This document shows, piece by piece, positions 10,527 to 18,349 of a stretch of 63,644 nucleotides of DNA. The stretch's first letter is position 1; each line of letters starts with the position of its first letter. The stretch is from Pseudomonas delhiensis (lineage in GTDB: Bacteria > Pseudomonadota > Gammaproteobacteria > Pseudomonadales > Pseudomonadaceae), in the NCBI RefSeq assembly GCF_900187975.1, contig NZ_FZPC01000034.1:1-63644 (forward strand), in the 5' to 3' direction. A model generated the notes under the pieces. It worked only from the letters and a program-made list of their open reading frames with translations. It was not told where the DNA came from and did not search any database. The position numbers and the translations under genes are program-made.

Positions 10527-12197
10527 CTACTGGACCTGGGTGGTTTCGACCGCTGCCGGCTGCGGCGCGGGGCTGGGCTGTTGCGCCGCGGCGCCGTTCA
10601 CCTTGCGCCGCGGCGGGGTGGCCGGCCTGGCCTTGGGCAGCGCCTTGACGGGGTGGCCGGCCTTGGCGGCCGGCTTGCCCCGGGCGTCGTCCCGCTTGGC
10701 GGGGGCGGCCCTGGGGGCGCTGCGGGGGCGTTTCGGCCCGGCGGGGGTGTCGCCTGCCTTGCCCTGGGGCGCCGCCACGGCGGCCTTGCTGCGCGCCAGT
10801 TCGAGCAGGCGGCGGTGCTCGGCCAGCAGGTGGTCGCCCAGGTCGTTGAGGTCGGGCAGGGCGCGGCGGCAGGCGATCAGGCCGTAGTCCAGGCGGTCGT
10901 GGTAGCTGGTCACGGTGACGTTCAGGGCCATGCCATGGCTGGGGATGGACACCGGGTAGTAGCACAGCACCTTGGCGCCGGCGAAATACAGCTGCATGGG
11001 AATGCCGGTGACGTTGGAGATCACCAGGTTGGCCGGCGGCGGCATCCAGTTGGCCAGGCGCGAGCGGCCGTACATGGCGGCCAGGCCGGAGAGCAGCCAG
11101 GGCGCGGCGAAGATCGGGAAGTCCATGGGGATGGCCGAGCGGAAGCGGTTCATCGCCTCCTTGCGCTGCGTCGAGGAGGCGTTGATGCGGCGCAGGCGCT
11201 CCAGCGGGTCGGCCTCGTTGGTGGCCAGGTCGATGGCCAGCATGCTCACCTGGTTGTTGGCGGTGTCGTCGCCGGGGGCGCGCAGGCTCACCGGCGCCGC
11301 GGCGGTCAGGGGCTTCTCCGGCAGCTCGCCGCTGGCCTTGAGGTAGCGGCGCAGGGCGCCGGAGACGGTGGCCATGACCACGTCGTTGAAGCTCACCTCC
11401 AGCTGGCGCGCCATTTCCTTGATCTCCGCCAGGGGCACGGTGCGCCCGGCGAAGCTGCGCTGGTTGGTGATGGCCACGTTCAGCGGGGTGCGCGGGGCCA
11501 GCAGCTTGCGCGGGTCGAGGTTGCGCCAGTTGCGCAGGCTGCTGTCGCCCACCACCGGCAGCAGGCTGCGGCCGGCGCGCAGCATGTCCGGCAGCATCCG
11601 GGCCAGCTTGACGTACTGGCGGCCGGCGTTGCCGATGGCCGCCCCGGCCAGTTCGGCGACGCCGAGCTGGTACGGGTTGCGCCGCAGCCGCGGCGGCGCC
11701 GGCGGGATGACGCGGCCGCTGGGCACGTCGTCGAACAGCGCGCGGACCAGCTCGATGCCGGCCTGGCCGTCGACGTTGGCGTGGTGGACCTTGGCGTACA
11801 GCGCCACCTCGCCGCTGCGCAGGCCGTCGATGATGGTGATTTCCCACAGCGGCCGGCTGCGGTCCATCAGGCTCGAGTGGGCGCGGGCGACCACCTGCTG
11901 CAACTGGCGGTTGCTGCCCGGCTTGGGCAGGGTGATGTGGCGGATGTGGTGCTCCAGGTCCAGGTGTTCGTCCTCGACCCAGACCGGGTCCGACAAGTCG
12001 AAGGGCATGAACGCCAGCTTGCGGGTGAAGACCGTCGCCAGGTGCAGGCGCCCGGCCAGGTACCGCTTGACCTCTTCGTAGAAGTCGCCTTCGTAGCCTT
12101 CAGGCAGTTGCAGCACATGGAGCGAACCAATGTGCGTGGGCATCTCGGCCGATTCCATATGCAGGAATATGGCGTCCATCCCGCTCAGATGTTTCAT
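10527..12197 (-). CDS. Wax ester synthase / diacylglycerol O-acyltransferase (WS/DGAT) with basic tail
   Basis: A 556-residue acyltransferase that joins acyl-CoA to a long-chain alcohol or diacylglycerol to make storage lipid at the membrane. The catalytic HHxxxDG motif is HHANVDG at residues 138-144. The N-terminal MDAIFLHMESAEMPTHIG and the C-terminal VISNVTGIP segments are family hallmarks. Unusually, the last ~87 residues (about 470-556) are a low-complexity Ala/Pro/Lys/Arg tail with about 17 basic and 4 acidic residues, resembling histone H1-like or PhaF-like tails. It is the third gene after acyl-CoA synthetase and a lipase-like hydrolase, which fits neutral-lipid turnover. Confidence 0.92.
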   Translation of the reverse strand: MKHLSGMDAIFLHMESAEMPTHIGSLHVLQLPEGYEGDFYEEVKRYLAGRLHLATVFTRKLAFMPFDLSDPVWVEDEHLDLEHHIRHITLPKPGSNRQLQQVVARAHSSLMDRSRPLWEITIIDGLRSGEVALYAKVHHANVDGQAGIELVRALFDDVPSGRVIPPAPPRLRRNPYQLGVAELAGAAIGNAGRQYVKLARMLPDMLRAGRSLLPVVGDSSLRNWRNLDPRKLLAPRTPLNVAITNQRSFAGRTVPLAEIKEMARQLEVSFNDVVMATVSGALRRYLKASGELPEKPLTAAAPVSLRAPGDDTANNQVSMLAIDLATNEADPLERLRRINASSTQRKEAMNRFRSAIPMDFPIFAAPWLLSGLAAMYGRSRLANWMPPPANLVISNVTGIPMQLYFAGAKVLCYYPVSIPSHGMALNVTVTSYHDRLDYGLIACRRALPDLNDLGDHLLAEHRRLLELARSKAAVAAPQGKAGDTPAGPKRPRSAPRAAPAKRDDARGKPAAKAGHPVKALPKARPATPPRRKVNGAAAQQPSPAPQPAAVETTQVQ

Positions 12198-12271
12198 CGC
12201 GTCACCAACCTTGTTCTTGTCGTTGCTGGGAAATTGCTCGCAAGGCCCGTTGCGGCGGGCGGTTCAGTTCC

Positions 12272-13075
12272 TCATCGTTTCGGCGCGCGGAAGGGGAACA
12301 GGGCGCGCTTGAGGCCGCGCGGGCGGAACTGCCGCCACTGGTCCTCCGGTTGCGCCAGGCGGTCGCCGATGGCGTACCAGACCAGCGGGTGCACGCCCAG
12401 GCCGATGTGGCTGGCGCAGTTGACCTCGATGTTGTCGGTCAGGCGGCCGCGCCGTTCCACGCTGCCGCCCCAGCCGACGATGCCGTCGCCGCGGCTGTAG
12501 ATGGAGGTGGTGGGCACCGGCGGCGCCTCCTCGCCGCGTTCCTCGGCATCGCGCTTGAAGCTGCGCACCAGGCGGTACAGCTCCCAGGCGTTGGTGCTGC
12601 TCTGCGGCGGGCCGTACAGCGGGCTGCCGAGGGTGATCACCTGGCGCACGCTGCCCGGCAGGGCGCGGGCGAGCTCGCGGGCGAAGATGCCGCCCAGGCT
12701 CCAGCCGACGAGGCTGACCTTGCGTCCCGAATCCTCGTGCAACTGCTGCAGCTGGGCCAGCAGCCTGTCCACCACGCCTTCGCCGGGCCCGCGGTTGAGG
12801 CCCTGGCCCCAGCCATGGGCGTCGTAGCCGCGGCTGGCGAGGAAGCGGCGCAGCGGCAGCGTGGAGTAGTCGTTGGCCATCAGCCCGGGCAGCACCAGCA
12901 CGCTGTGGCCATCGCCGCGTGGCACGTTGAGCAGCAGCCAGGGCATGGCGGCCGGGATCGAGGCCCATTCCAGCAGGGCGCGCGATTCCAGCGCCCAGAG
13001 CAGGGGGGACGGGCGGCGCTCCACGGGGTGCCGGCGGAAGGGCGCGGTGATGGAGGCGGGGAAGATCGAGGGCAT
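12272..13075 (-). CDS. Alpha/beta hydrolase, triacylglycerol-lipase-like
   Basis: A 267-residue alpha/beta hydrolase. The nucleophile elbow is VGWSLGG (Ser about 126), VLVLPGLMANDYS carries the oxyanion-hole turn, SRGDGIVGW probably gives the acid, and ASHIGLGVHP the histidine. GSPLYGP after the elbow resembles bacterial lipases and PGAP1-like esterases. No secretion signal is obvious. It lies between the acyl-CoA synthetase (27-base gap) and the WS/DGAT gene (74-base gap) on the same strand, so it probably releases or remodels acyl chains from the same lipid pool. Confidence 0.83.
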   Translation of the reverse strand: MPSIFPASITAPFRRHPVERRPSPLLWALESRALLEWASIPAAMPWLLLNVPRGDGHSVLVLPGLMANDYSTLPLRRFLASRGYDAHGWGQGLNRGPGEGVVDRLLAQLQQLHEDSGRKVSLVGWSLGGIFARELARALPGSVRQVITLGSPLYGPPQSSTNAWELYRLVRSFKRDAEERGEEAPPVPTTSIYSRGDGIVGWGGSVERRGRLTDNIEVNCASHIGLGVHPLVWYAIGDRLAQPEDQWRQFRPRGLKRALFPFRAPKR

Positions 13076-13102
13076 GACGGTGTCCTTGTACGGGGGTACG
13101 GG

Positions 13103-14803
13103 TCAGGTGTTGCTGGGTGATTGGGCAGCTGCGATCTCGTCCTTCAGCAGCTTCTTGGAGAGCTTGCCCACGGCGGTCTTGGGCAGTTCGGCGCGGATTT
13201 CCAGGGCCTGCACCATCTCGTGCTTGCCCAGGCGGTCCTTGAGGAAGGCCTTGAGCCCGTCGAGGTCGAAGGGGGCATGGCCGGCGCGCAGCTTGACGTA
13301 GGCCTTGGGCGACTGGCCGCGGTAGGCGTCGGGAATGCCCAGGACCATGACTTCCTCCACCGCCGGGTGGGCGTAGATGGCTTCCTCGATCACCCGCGGG
13401 TAGACGTTGTAGCCGCCGCACAGGAGCATGTCCTTGGTGCGGTCGACGATGTGGATGTAGCCGTCCTCGTCCATGTAGCCGACGTCGCCGGTGCGGAAGT
13501 AGCCGTCGGCGGTGAAGGCCTCGGCGCTGGCCTGGGGGGCGTTCCAGTAGCCGCGCATGATGTTCGGCCCGCGGATGGCCAGCTCGCCGTTCTGCCCCAA
13601 CTGCACCTTGCGCTCGGGGGCGTCGAGGTCGAGGAAGCAGATGTCCACGCCGATGTGCGGGATGCCGCAGGAGCCGGCCCTGGGCCGCTCGGCCGGGGTG
13701 AAGGTGCCGCCGGTGCAGGTCTCGGTCATGCCCCAGCCCTCGGTGATCTGGCAACCGGTCAGGGCCTTGAACTGCTGCATCAGCTCCACCGGCAGCGGCG
13801 CGCCGCCCGAGGCGCAGATCTTCAGGCAGCGCAGGTCGTATTCGCCCACCTGCGGGTGGCTGAGCAGGGCGGTGAACATGGTCGGCACGCCGGGGAAGCA
13901 GCTCACCCGGTTGTCGTGGATGTCGCGCAGCACCGCGCCGGCGTCGAAGCGCACGTGCAGGCGCATCTCGGCGCCGACCGCCACCGGGAACAGCAGGCAG
14001 CCGACCAGGGCATAGATGTGGAACAGCGGCAGCACCACCAGGATGCTTTCGCGGCCCTCGTACAGGCGCTGGTCGTTGTCGACGTTGATCATCGCCACCT
14101 GGGCCGCGGCGGCGCCGAGGTTGGCGTGGGTCAGCATGGCGCCCTTGGGCAGGCCGGTGGTGCCGCCGGTGTACTGCAGCACGGCCAGGGCCTGGTCCAG
14201 CGGCGGCAGCGGGTGGGGCTGCCAGTCGCCGTCGTTGTCCAGCAGTTGCTCGAAGGGCAGGCACTGTTCGCTGTAGAGCACCTGGGCGAGCTGGCCCTCC
14301 TGCTGCAGGCGGGCGCGGGTCTCCCGCGGCTGCGCGCCGAAGTCGCCCAGCGAGCCCACCACCAGGGTGTGCAGGCGGGTGCTCTGGAGCAGGCGCTCCA
14401 TCAGCGGGTAGAGGCTGTCCAGGTCGAGGGTGACGAGGATGTCGGTGCGGCTGTCCTCGATCTTGTGCGCCAGCACGTCGCCGGCATCCAGCGGCGAGTA
14501 GTTCACCACGGTGCCGCCGGCGCGCAGGATGGCGAAGAAGGCGATGGCGTACTGCGGCACGTTGGGCAGGTAGAGGCCGACGTGGACGCCGGGGCCGACC
14601 CCCAGGTCCTGCAGGCCCTTGGCGGCGCGGTCGATCAGCGAGGCGAACTCGCGGTAGGCGACCTTGCGCCCCATGAAGTCGATGGCCGGGCGGTCCGGCC
14701 AGCGGCGCACGGAATCGTCGAGCATGTCCAGCACGCTGAGGCCGGAGAGGTCGTTGTCCCAGCGTACGCCGGCAGGGTAAGAGCGGGTCCAGGGGGTTTG
14801 CAC
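13103..14803 (-). CDS. Long-chain fatty-acyl-CoA synthetase (AMP-forming)
   Basis: Activates a fatty or aryl-alkanoic acid to its CoA thioester through an acyl-adenylate. The P-loop YTGGTTGLPKGA, the GWGMTET motif, YFRTGDVGYMDEDGYI with DRTKDM, and the C-terminal lysine region PKTAVGKLSKK are all present, as in FadD-type ligases. I chose GTG at 14803 because AAGGAG lies nine bases upstream; ATG at 14833 is an alternative with no good ribosome binding site. A copy of the 18-base motif shared by three operons lies 53 bases upstream. First gene of the ligase-lipase-WS/DGAT operon. The chain-length preference cannot be read from sequence. Confidence 0.9.
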   Translation of the reverse strand: MQTPWTRSYPAGVRWDNDLSGLSVLDMLDDSVRRWPDRPAIDFMGRKVAYREFASLIDRAAKGLQDLGVGPGVHVGLYLPNVPQYAIAFFAILRAGGTVVNYSPLDAGDVLAHKIEDSRTDILVTLDLDSLYPLMERLLQSTRLHTLVVGSLGDFGAQPRETRARLQQEGQLAQVLYSEQCLPFEQLLDNDGDWQPHPLPPLDQALAVLQYTGGTTGLPKGAMLTHANLGAAAAQVAMINVDNDQRLYEGRESILVVLPLFHIYALVGCLLFPVAVGAEMRLHVRFDAGAVLRDIHDNRVSCFPGVPTMFTALLSHPQVGEYDLRCLKICASGGAPLPVELMQQFKALTGCQITEGWGMTETCTGGTFTPAERPRAGSCGIPHIGVDICFLDLDAPERKVQLGQNGELAIRGPNIMRGYWNAPQASAEAFTADGYFRTGDVGYMDEDGYIHIVDRTKDMLLCGGYNVYPRVIEEAIYAHPAVEEVMVLGIPDAYRGQSPKAYVKLRAGHAPFDLDGLKAFLKDRLGKHEMVQALEIRAELPKTAVGKLSKKLLKDEIAAAQSPSNT

Positions 14804-14856
14804 TGCAAGTGTCTCCTTATTGTTTGCCGGCATGGTGAGGCTGGGGCTGGTGTATG

Positions 14857-14874
14857 AACTGTCCGGAATTTGCG
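14857..14874 (-). promoter_or_regulatory. Shared operator-like motif, site 1 (acyl-CoA synthetase operon)
   Basis: AACTGTCCGGAATTTGCG on the plus strand (gene strand CGCAAATTCCGGACAGTT). It matches sites 17477-17494 and 28309-28326 at 13 of 18 invariant positions, in the same orientation relative to the gene. It lies 53 bases upstream of the chosen GTG. The binding protein is unknown; the local MalT-like, AraC and Crp/Fnr regulators are candidates. Confidence 0.6.
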
Positions 14875-15357
14875 GCTTGGAAAAACTGCCGACGAGGGTG
14901 CGGGAGATTCGTACCAAAGGCTGATGGGTGAGCGCCGAAAGGGCTCTGGAACGGGCCTTGTGGCGTGATCAGCGGAATGGAGGGTGGGGGATTCATGGGG
15001 CTGATGGCGCTACGCCTACGTCATTGCAGGCGGCAGGCTGCAGGCAAGAGCGGGCTGCCCGGCATGAATGAGACGTTCAGCGTCAACCTGCAGGAGGTGG
15101 GCGTGGGATAGGAGCAACTGTCTCGCGGCCTGCGCCGCCTCTTTCCAACCCGTAGGGCGCATAACGCCTACGGCGTTATCCGCCGTCGCCGGGTACCGGT
15201 GCGCCGGCGAGCGGCGGATAACCGCGAACGGTTATTCGCCCTACGGTCGAGCGCAGACACAAGCGGGCCCTGCCCGCGAATCGCGCGCAGGGCGCGCTCC
15301 TACAGGTGGGACAGCGGTGGCGGTGTGGGACTCCGTCCGCGATTTTCTAGCCCCAAC
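14875..15357. repeat. Intergenic region with REP-like hairpins
   Basis: Between the acyl-CoA synthetase promoter area and the Dabb gene. It contains hairpin GGCGCATAACGCC-TAC-GGCGTTATCCGCC (15156-15184, one mismatch) and GGCGGATAACCG-CGAA-CGGTTATTCGCC (15213-15240). A half-degenerate GGGCCCTGCCCGCGAATCGCGCGCAGGG-type REP with CGCTCCTAC follows at about 15264-15305. The open frames that cross these palindromes are not believable genes. Confidence 0.75.
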
Positions 15358-15660
15358 TCAGGTTTCGAAATAGAAGCTCTGGAAGCGCTCGGCCAGTTGC
15401 AGGGTGAGCTGCGCCGCCTGCAGGTGCAGGGGATGGGGGCCGTAGTCCTGGGCCGCCTGCAGCGACTCGAAGGTGACTATGGTGCCGAAGTCGAAGCTCT
15501 CGTCCGGCCCGTTGCGGCCCAGGCTGGCGCGGGGGCCGAAGCGGACCTCGCGCACCCCCGGGATCTGCCGCAGGCTTTCGCAGGCGGCGGTCAGCCGGGC
15601 GATGTGTTCGAGGTTGCCCGGCTCCTTCAGCCAGGTGATGACTACGCTCTGTACGCTCAT
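15358..15660 (-). CDS. Dabb (stress-responsive alpha/beta barrel) family protein
   Basis: A 100-residue dimeric ferredoxin-like protein. The pattern SVVITWLKEPG, then VREVRFGPRASLGR, then SFDFGTIVTFESLQAAQDYGPHPLH is the Dabb fold, with the late His-Pro-x-His characteristic of the family. Members include stress proteins and small cyclases or decarboxylases; no specific role can be assigned. Its ATG overlaps the stop of the 2-hydroxyacid dehydrogenase (ATGA junction), so it is the last gene of the aldolase-dehydrogenase-Dabb operon and is translationally coupled. Confidence 0.82.
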   Translation of the reverse strand: MSVQSVVITWLKEPGNLEHIARLTAACESLRQIPGVREVRFGPRASLGRNGPDESFDFGTIVTFESLQAAQDYGPHPLHLQAAQLTLQLAERFQSFYFET

Positions 15661-16634
15661 GCGCAATGTTCCTCTGGCAGGGGGTTGATGCAGTTGCGCA
15701 GCGGTTCGCCGCGCAGGGCGTCGAGCAGGTTGTCGAAGGCCTCGAGGGTCATGCGCCGGTGGGTCTCGCGGGTGGAGGCGCCGTTGTGCGGCGACAGCAC
15801 CAGGTTGCTCAGGGGCAGCAGCGCCGGGTTCACCGCCGGTTCGTCCTCGGCGACGTCCAGCCCGGCTGCCGCCAGGCGGCCTTCGCGCAGGGCCGTGGCC
15901 AGGGCGTTCTCGTCCACCAGGCCGCCGCGGGCGGTGTTGATCAGGATGGCCTGGGGCTTCATCCGCGCCAGCGCTTTCGCGTCGATGATGTGGTGGGTGG
16001 CGGCGTTGTAGGGCAGTTGCAGGATGAGCGCGTCGCTCTGTTCCAGCAGGTTTTCGAAGTCCAGGTAGCGCACGCCCAGCCGGGCCTCCTCCGCTTCCGG
16101 CAGGCGGTGCCGGTTGCAGTAGGCGACGTCCATGTCGAAGCCGCGGGCGCGCTTGGCCAGTTCCCTGCCGATGCCGCCCAGGCCGAGGATGCCCAGTTGC
16201 TTGTGGTGCACGTCCTGGCCGAACAGCGGCGAGGAGTCGGCGCGCCAGCCGCCGCCGCGGACGAAGGCGTCGGCCTCGACGATGCGCCTGGCCGCGGCCA
16301 GCAGCAGGCCGAAGGCGAGGTCGGCGGTGGCCGCGGCCACCGCCATGGGGGTGTTGCAGACGCGGGTGCCGTGGGCGGTGCAGGCGGCCACGTCGATGTG
16401 GTCGAAGCCGGCGCTGACGGTGCTCAGCACCTTCAGCCGCGGGCAGCGCGCCAGCAGCGCGGCGTCGATGCGGTCGCCGGGCACCACCAGGGCGTAGTCG
16501 GCCTCGCCCAGCAGCCCGGCGAGGTCCTCGGGGATGCCCTGGTCCGGCATGCGGATGTCGGCATGGGCGCGCAGGTTGCCCAACAGCGCATCGGGCACCT
16601 GGCGCGACAGGGCGATGCAGGGTTTTTCGCTCAT
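15657..16634 (-). CDS. D-2-hydroxyacid dehydrogenase (glyoxylate/hydroxypyruvate reductase-like)
   Basis: A 325-residue NAD(P)-dependent dehydrogenase interconverting D-2-hydroxyacids and 2-oxoacids in the cytoplasm. The Rossmann motif GLGGIG is at 151-156. The catalytic set is complete: Arg about 236 in LINTARGG, Glu about 265 in DVAEDEP, His about 283 in SPHNGAST. Length and pattern fit the GhrB/hydroxypyruvate reductase branch. It follows the class II aldolase by 11 bases and overlaps the Dabb gene. A natural role is reduction of the 2-oxo product formed by the aldolase, but the true substrate is unknown. Confidence 0.9.
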   Translation of the reverse strand: MSEKPCIALSRQVPDALLGNLRAHADIRMPDQGIPEDLAGLLGEADYALVVPGDRIDAALLARCPRLKVLSTVSAGFDHIDVAACTAHGTRVCNTPMAVAAATADLAFGLLLAAARRIVEADAFVRGGGWRADSSPLFGQDVHHKQLGILGLGGIGRELAKRARGFDMDVAYCNRHRLPEAEEARLGVRYLDFENLLEQSDALILQLPYNAATHHIIDAKALARMKPQAILINTARGGLVDENALATALREGRLAAAGLDVAEDEPAVNPALLPLSNLVLSPHNGASTRETHRRMTLEAFDNLLDALRGEPLRNCINPLPEEHCA

Positions 16635-16645
16635 CGCTCGTTCCT

Positions 16646-17413
16646 TCAGTCGCGGTAGCTGGTGTCGATGCGGTCGAGCTTGCGCAGCAGCGCCGGCCAG
16701 ACGAAGTCGCCGCCCTGGCCGCCGGTCTGCTTGTGCGCCACCTCGGCCACGCCCTCGATGATCCGCGGGTCGACCTCGATCAGCTTGCCGCCGGCCTGGG
16801 CCGCCAGCTGGATCTGGCAGGTGGTCTCGAAGGTGTACATGTGCAGGAAGGCGTCGGCGATGCTGTGGCCGACGGTGAGCAGGCCGTGGTTGCGCAGCAT
16901 GAAGAACAACTTGTCGCCCAGGTCCGCCTGCAGGCGCGGCTTCTCGTCGTCGCGCAGGGCCACGCCCTCGTAGTCGTGGTAGCCCAGCGAGGAGAGCACG
17001 AAGGTGGACTGCTGGCTGATCGGCAGGATGCCGCATTCCTGGGTGCTGACCGCCACACCGGCCCTGGTGTGGGTGTGCAGCACGCACTGGATGTCGTGGC
17101 GCGCGGCGTGGATGGCGCTATGGATGACGAAGCCGGCGCGGTTGGCGTCGTAGGGGCTGTCGATGACCTTGTCGCCGTTCTGGTCGATCTTCACCAGGTT
17201 GGAGGCGGTGATCTCGTCGAACAGCAGGCCGTAGGGGTTGATCAGGAAGTGGTGCTCGGGGCCGGGGATGCGCGCGCTGATGTGGGTGAAGACCAGGTCG
17301 GTCCAGCCGTACAGCGCCACCAGCCGGTAGCAGGCGGCCAGGTCGACGCGCAGTCGCCATTCTTCGTCGCTCACCTGGGCACGCACATGGGGGAGGGCGA
17401 GTTCGTGGGGCAT
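16646..17413 (-). CDS. Class II aldolase/adducin family protein
   Basis: A 255-residue metal-dependent aldolase or decarboxylase-like enzyme. Metal ligands are visible as His113-x-His115 in LHTHTRAG and a later His in RNHGLLTVG. The FTHISARIPG and FLINPYGLLFDEITASNLVKID segments are standard. The ATG at 17413 has AAGGAAG about five bases upstream; longer in-frame starts would run through the promoter. It is first of a three-gene operon with a 2-hydroxyacid dehydrogenase and a Dabb protein, and diverges from a Crp/Fnr regulator. Family members act on fuculose phosphate, 4-hydroxy-2-oxo acids and similar; no substrate is claimed. Confidence 0.88.
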   Translation of the reverse strand: MPHELALPHVRAQVSDEEWRLRVDLAACYRLVALYGWTDLVFTHISARIPGPEHHFLINPYGLLFDEITASNLVKIDQNGDKVIDSPYDANRAGFVIHSAIHAARHDIQCVLHTHTRAGVAVSTQECGILPISQQSTFVLSSLGYHDYEGVALRDDEKPRLQADLGDKLFFMLRNHGLLTVGHSIADAFLHMYTFETTCQIQLAAQAGGKLIEVDPRIIEGVAEVAHKQTGGQGGDFVWPALLRKLDRIDTSYRD

Positions 17414-17476
17414 GGTGCTTCCTTCTTGTAGGTGTTGTGGTGGAGCACCGCAGGCTACGTCCTGGCGCGGCCCGGC

Positions 17477-17494
17477 AACTGTCCTGAATTTGAC
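17477..17494 (-). promoter_or_regulatory. Shared operator-like motif, site 2 (aldolase operon / crp-type gene)
   Basis: AACTGTCCTGAATTTGAC on the plus strand, 63 bases upstream of the aldolase ATG and 110 bases before the Crp/Fnr gene, inside the divergent intergenic region. It has the same orientation relative to the minus-strand operon as sites 14857-14874 and 28309-28326. Confidence 0.55.
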
Positions 17495-17604
17495 GCCTGG
17501 ACGGTGGCGCCCGCCCGCGGGCACTCGTCGACGGGGGAAGCTGCCGGCATGCCTTGTGCTGGCTTGCCGGGCGGCCGAATAATGGGCGGCACCGTCCCGT
17601 TTTC

Positions 17605-18339
17605 ATGGAGCTTGCAGGCGTGACCTTCCCCTCGATGTTGTCCGAGTCGCATCTGGCCGTGCTGATGGCCAGCCCCTGGTTCGGCGGCCTGCCGGCGCCG
17701 GTTCGCGACGACATGCTGGCCCGCGCCGGCGTCCGCGCGCTGAACAGCGGGCAACAGCTGTTCCGCTGCGGCGAGCCGCCGGACGGCCTGTACATCGTGC
17801 TGCAGGGCATCATCCGCCTCAGCAACACCACCCGCGACGGCCAGGAGGCGGTGCTGAACTTCTACGAACCGGGCAGCTGGCTGGGCGAGGTGTCGATGCT
17901 CGACCACAGCACGCGCCTGCACGACGCCCATGCCCACGAGCCCTCCCAGGTGCTGCACATCAGCCCGCTGGCCCTGGGCGAGCTGTGCGACCGCCACCCG
18001 GCGCTGGTGCGCATGCTGCTGGACCTGGAGGTTTCCCGCCTGCGCGCCATGCTGGTGGCCTTCGCCGCCTTTTCCACGCAGTCGCTGGAGCAGCGCCTGG
18101 CCGGGCGCCTGCTGGGCCTGAGCGAATCCTTCGGGGCGAAGGAGGAGGAGGGGGTGAGCCTGGACCTGCGGCTATCCCAGGAGTCCATGGCGCAGCTCAT
18201 CGGCGCCACCCGCCAGCGTGTCAACCAGGTGCTCAAGCAGTGGGAGCAGCAGGGCCTGATCCGGCAGCGCTACGGGCAACTGCTGCTGCTGCGCCCGGAT
18301 GTGCTGCAGACCCTGGCCCAGGAGCGGCCGGCCCGCTAG
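17605..18339 (+). CDS. Crp/Fnr-family transcriptional regulator
   Basis: A 244-residue one-component regulator. The N-terminal cyclic-nucleotide-binding-type beta-roll includes LFRCGEPPDGLYIVLQGIIRLSN and FYEPGSWLGEVSMLD; a dimerisation helix follows. A winged helix-turn-helix near the C-terminus contains LSQESMAQLIGATRQRVNQVLKQW. The N-terminal cysteine cluster of FNR is absent, so an oxygen-sensing iron-sulfur cluster is unlikely. ATG at 17605 is used; GTG at 17620 has GGAG nine bases upstream and may be the true start. It diverges from the aldolase operon and converges with the PQQ dehydrogenase gene, only 10 bases apart. Confidence 0.9.
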   Translation: MELAGVTFPSMLSESHLAVLMASPWFGGLPAPVRDDMLARAGVRALNSGQQLFRCGEPPDGLYIVLQGIIRLSNTTRDGQEAVLNFYEPGSWLGEVSMLDHSTRLHDAHAHEPSQVLHISPLALGELCDRHPALVRMLLDLEVSRLRAMLVAFAAFSTQSLEQRLAGRLLGLSESFGAKEEEGVSLDLRLSQESMAQLIGATRQRVNQVLKQWEQQGLIRQRYGQLLLLRPDVLQTLAQERPAR

Positions 18340-18349
18340 CCGGGCGGCC

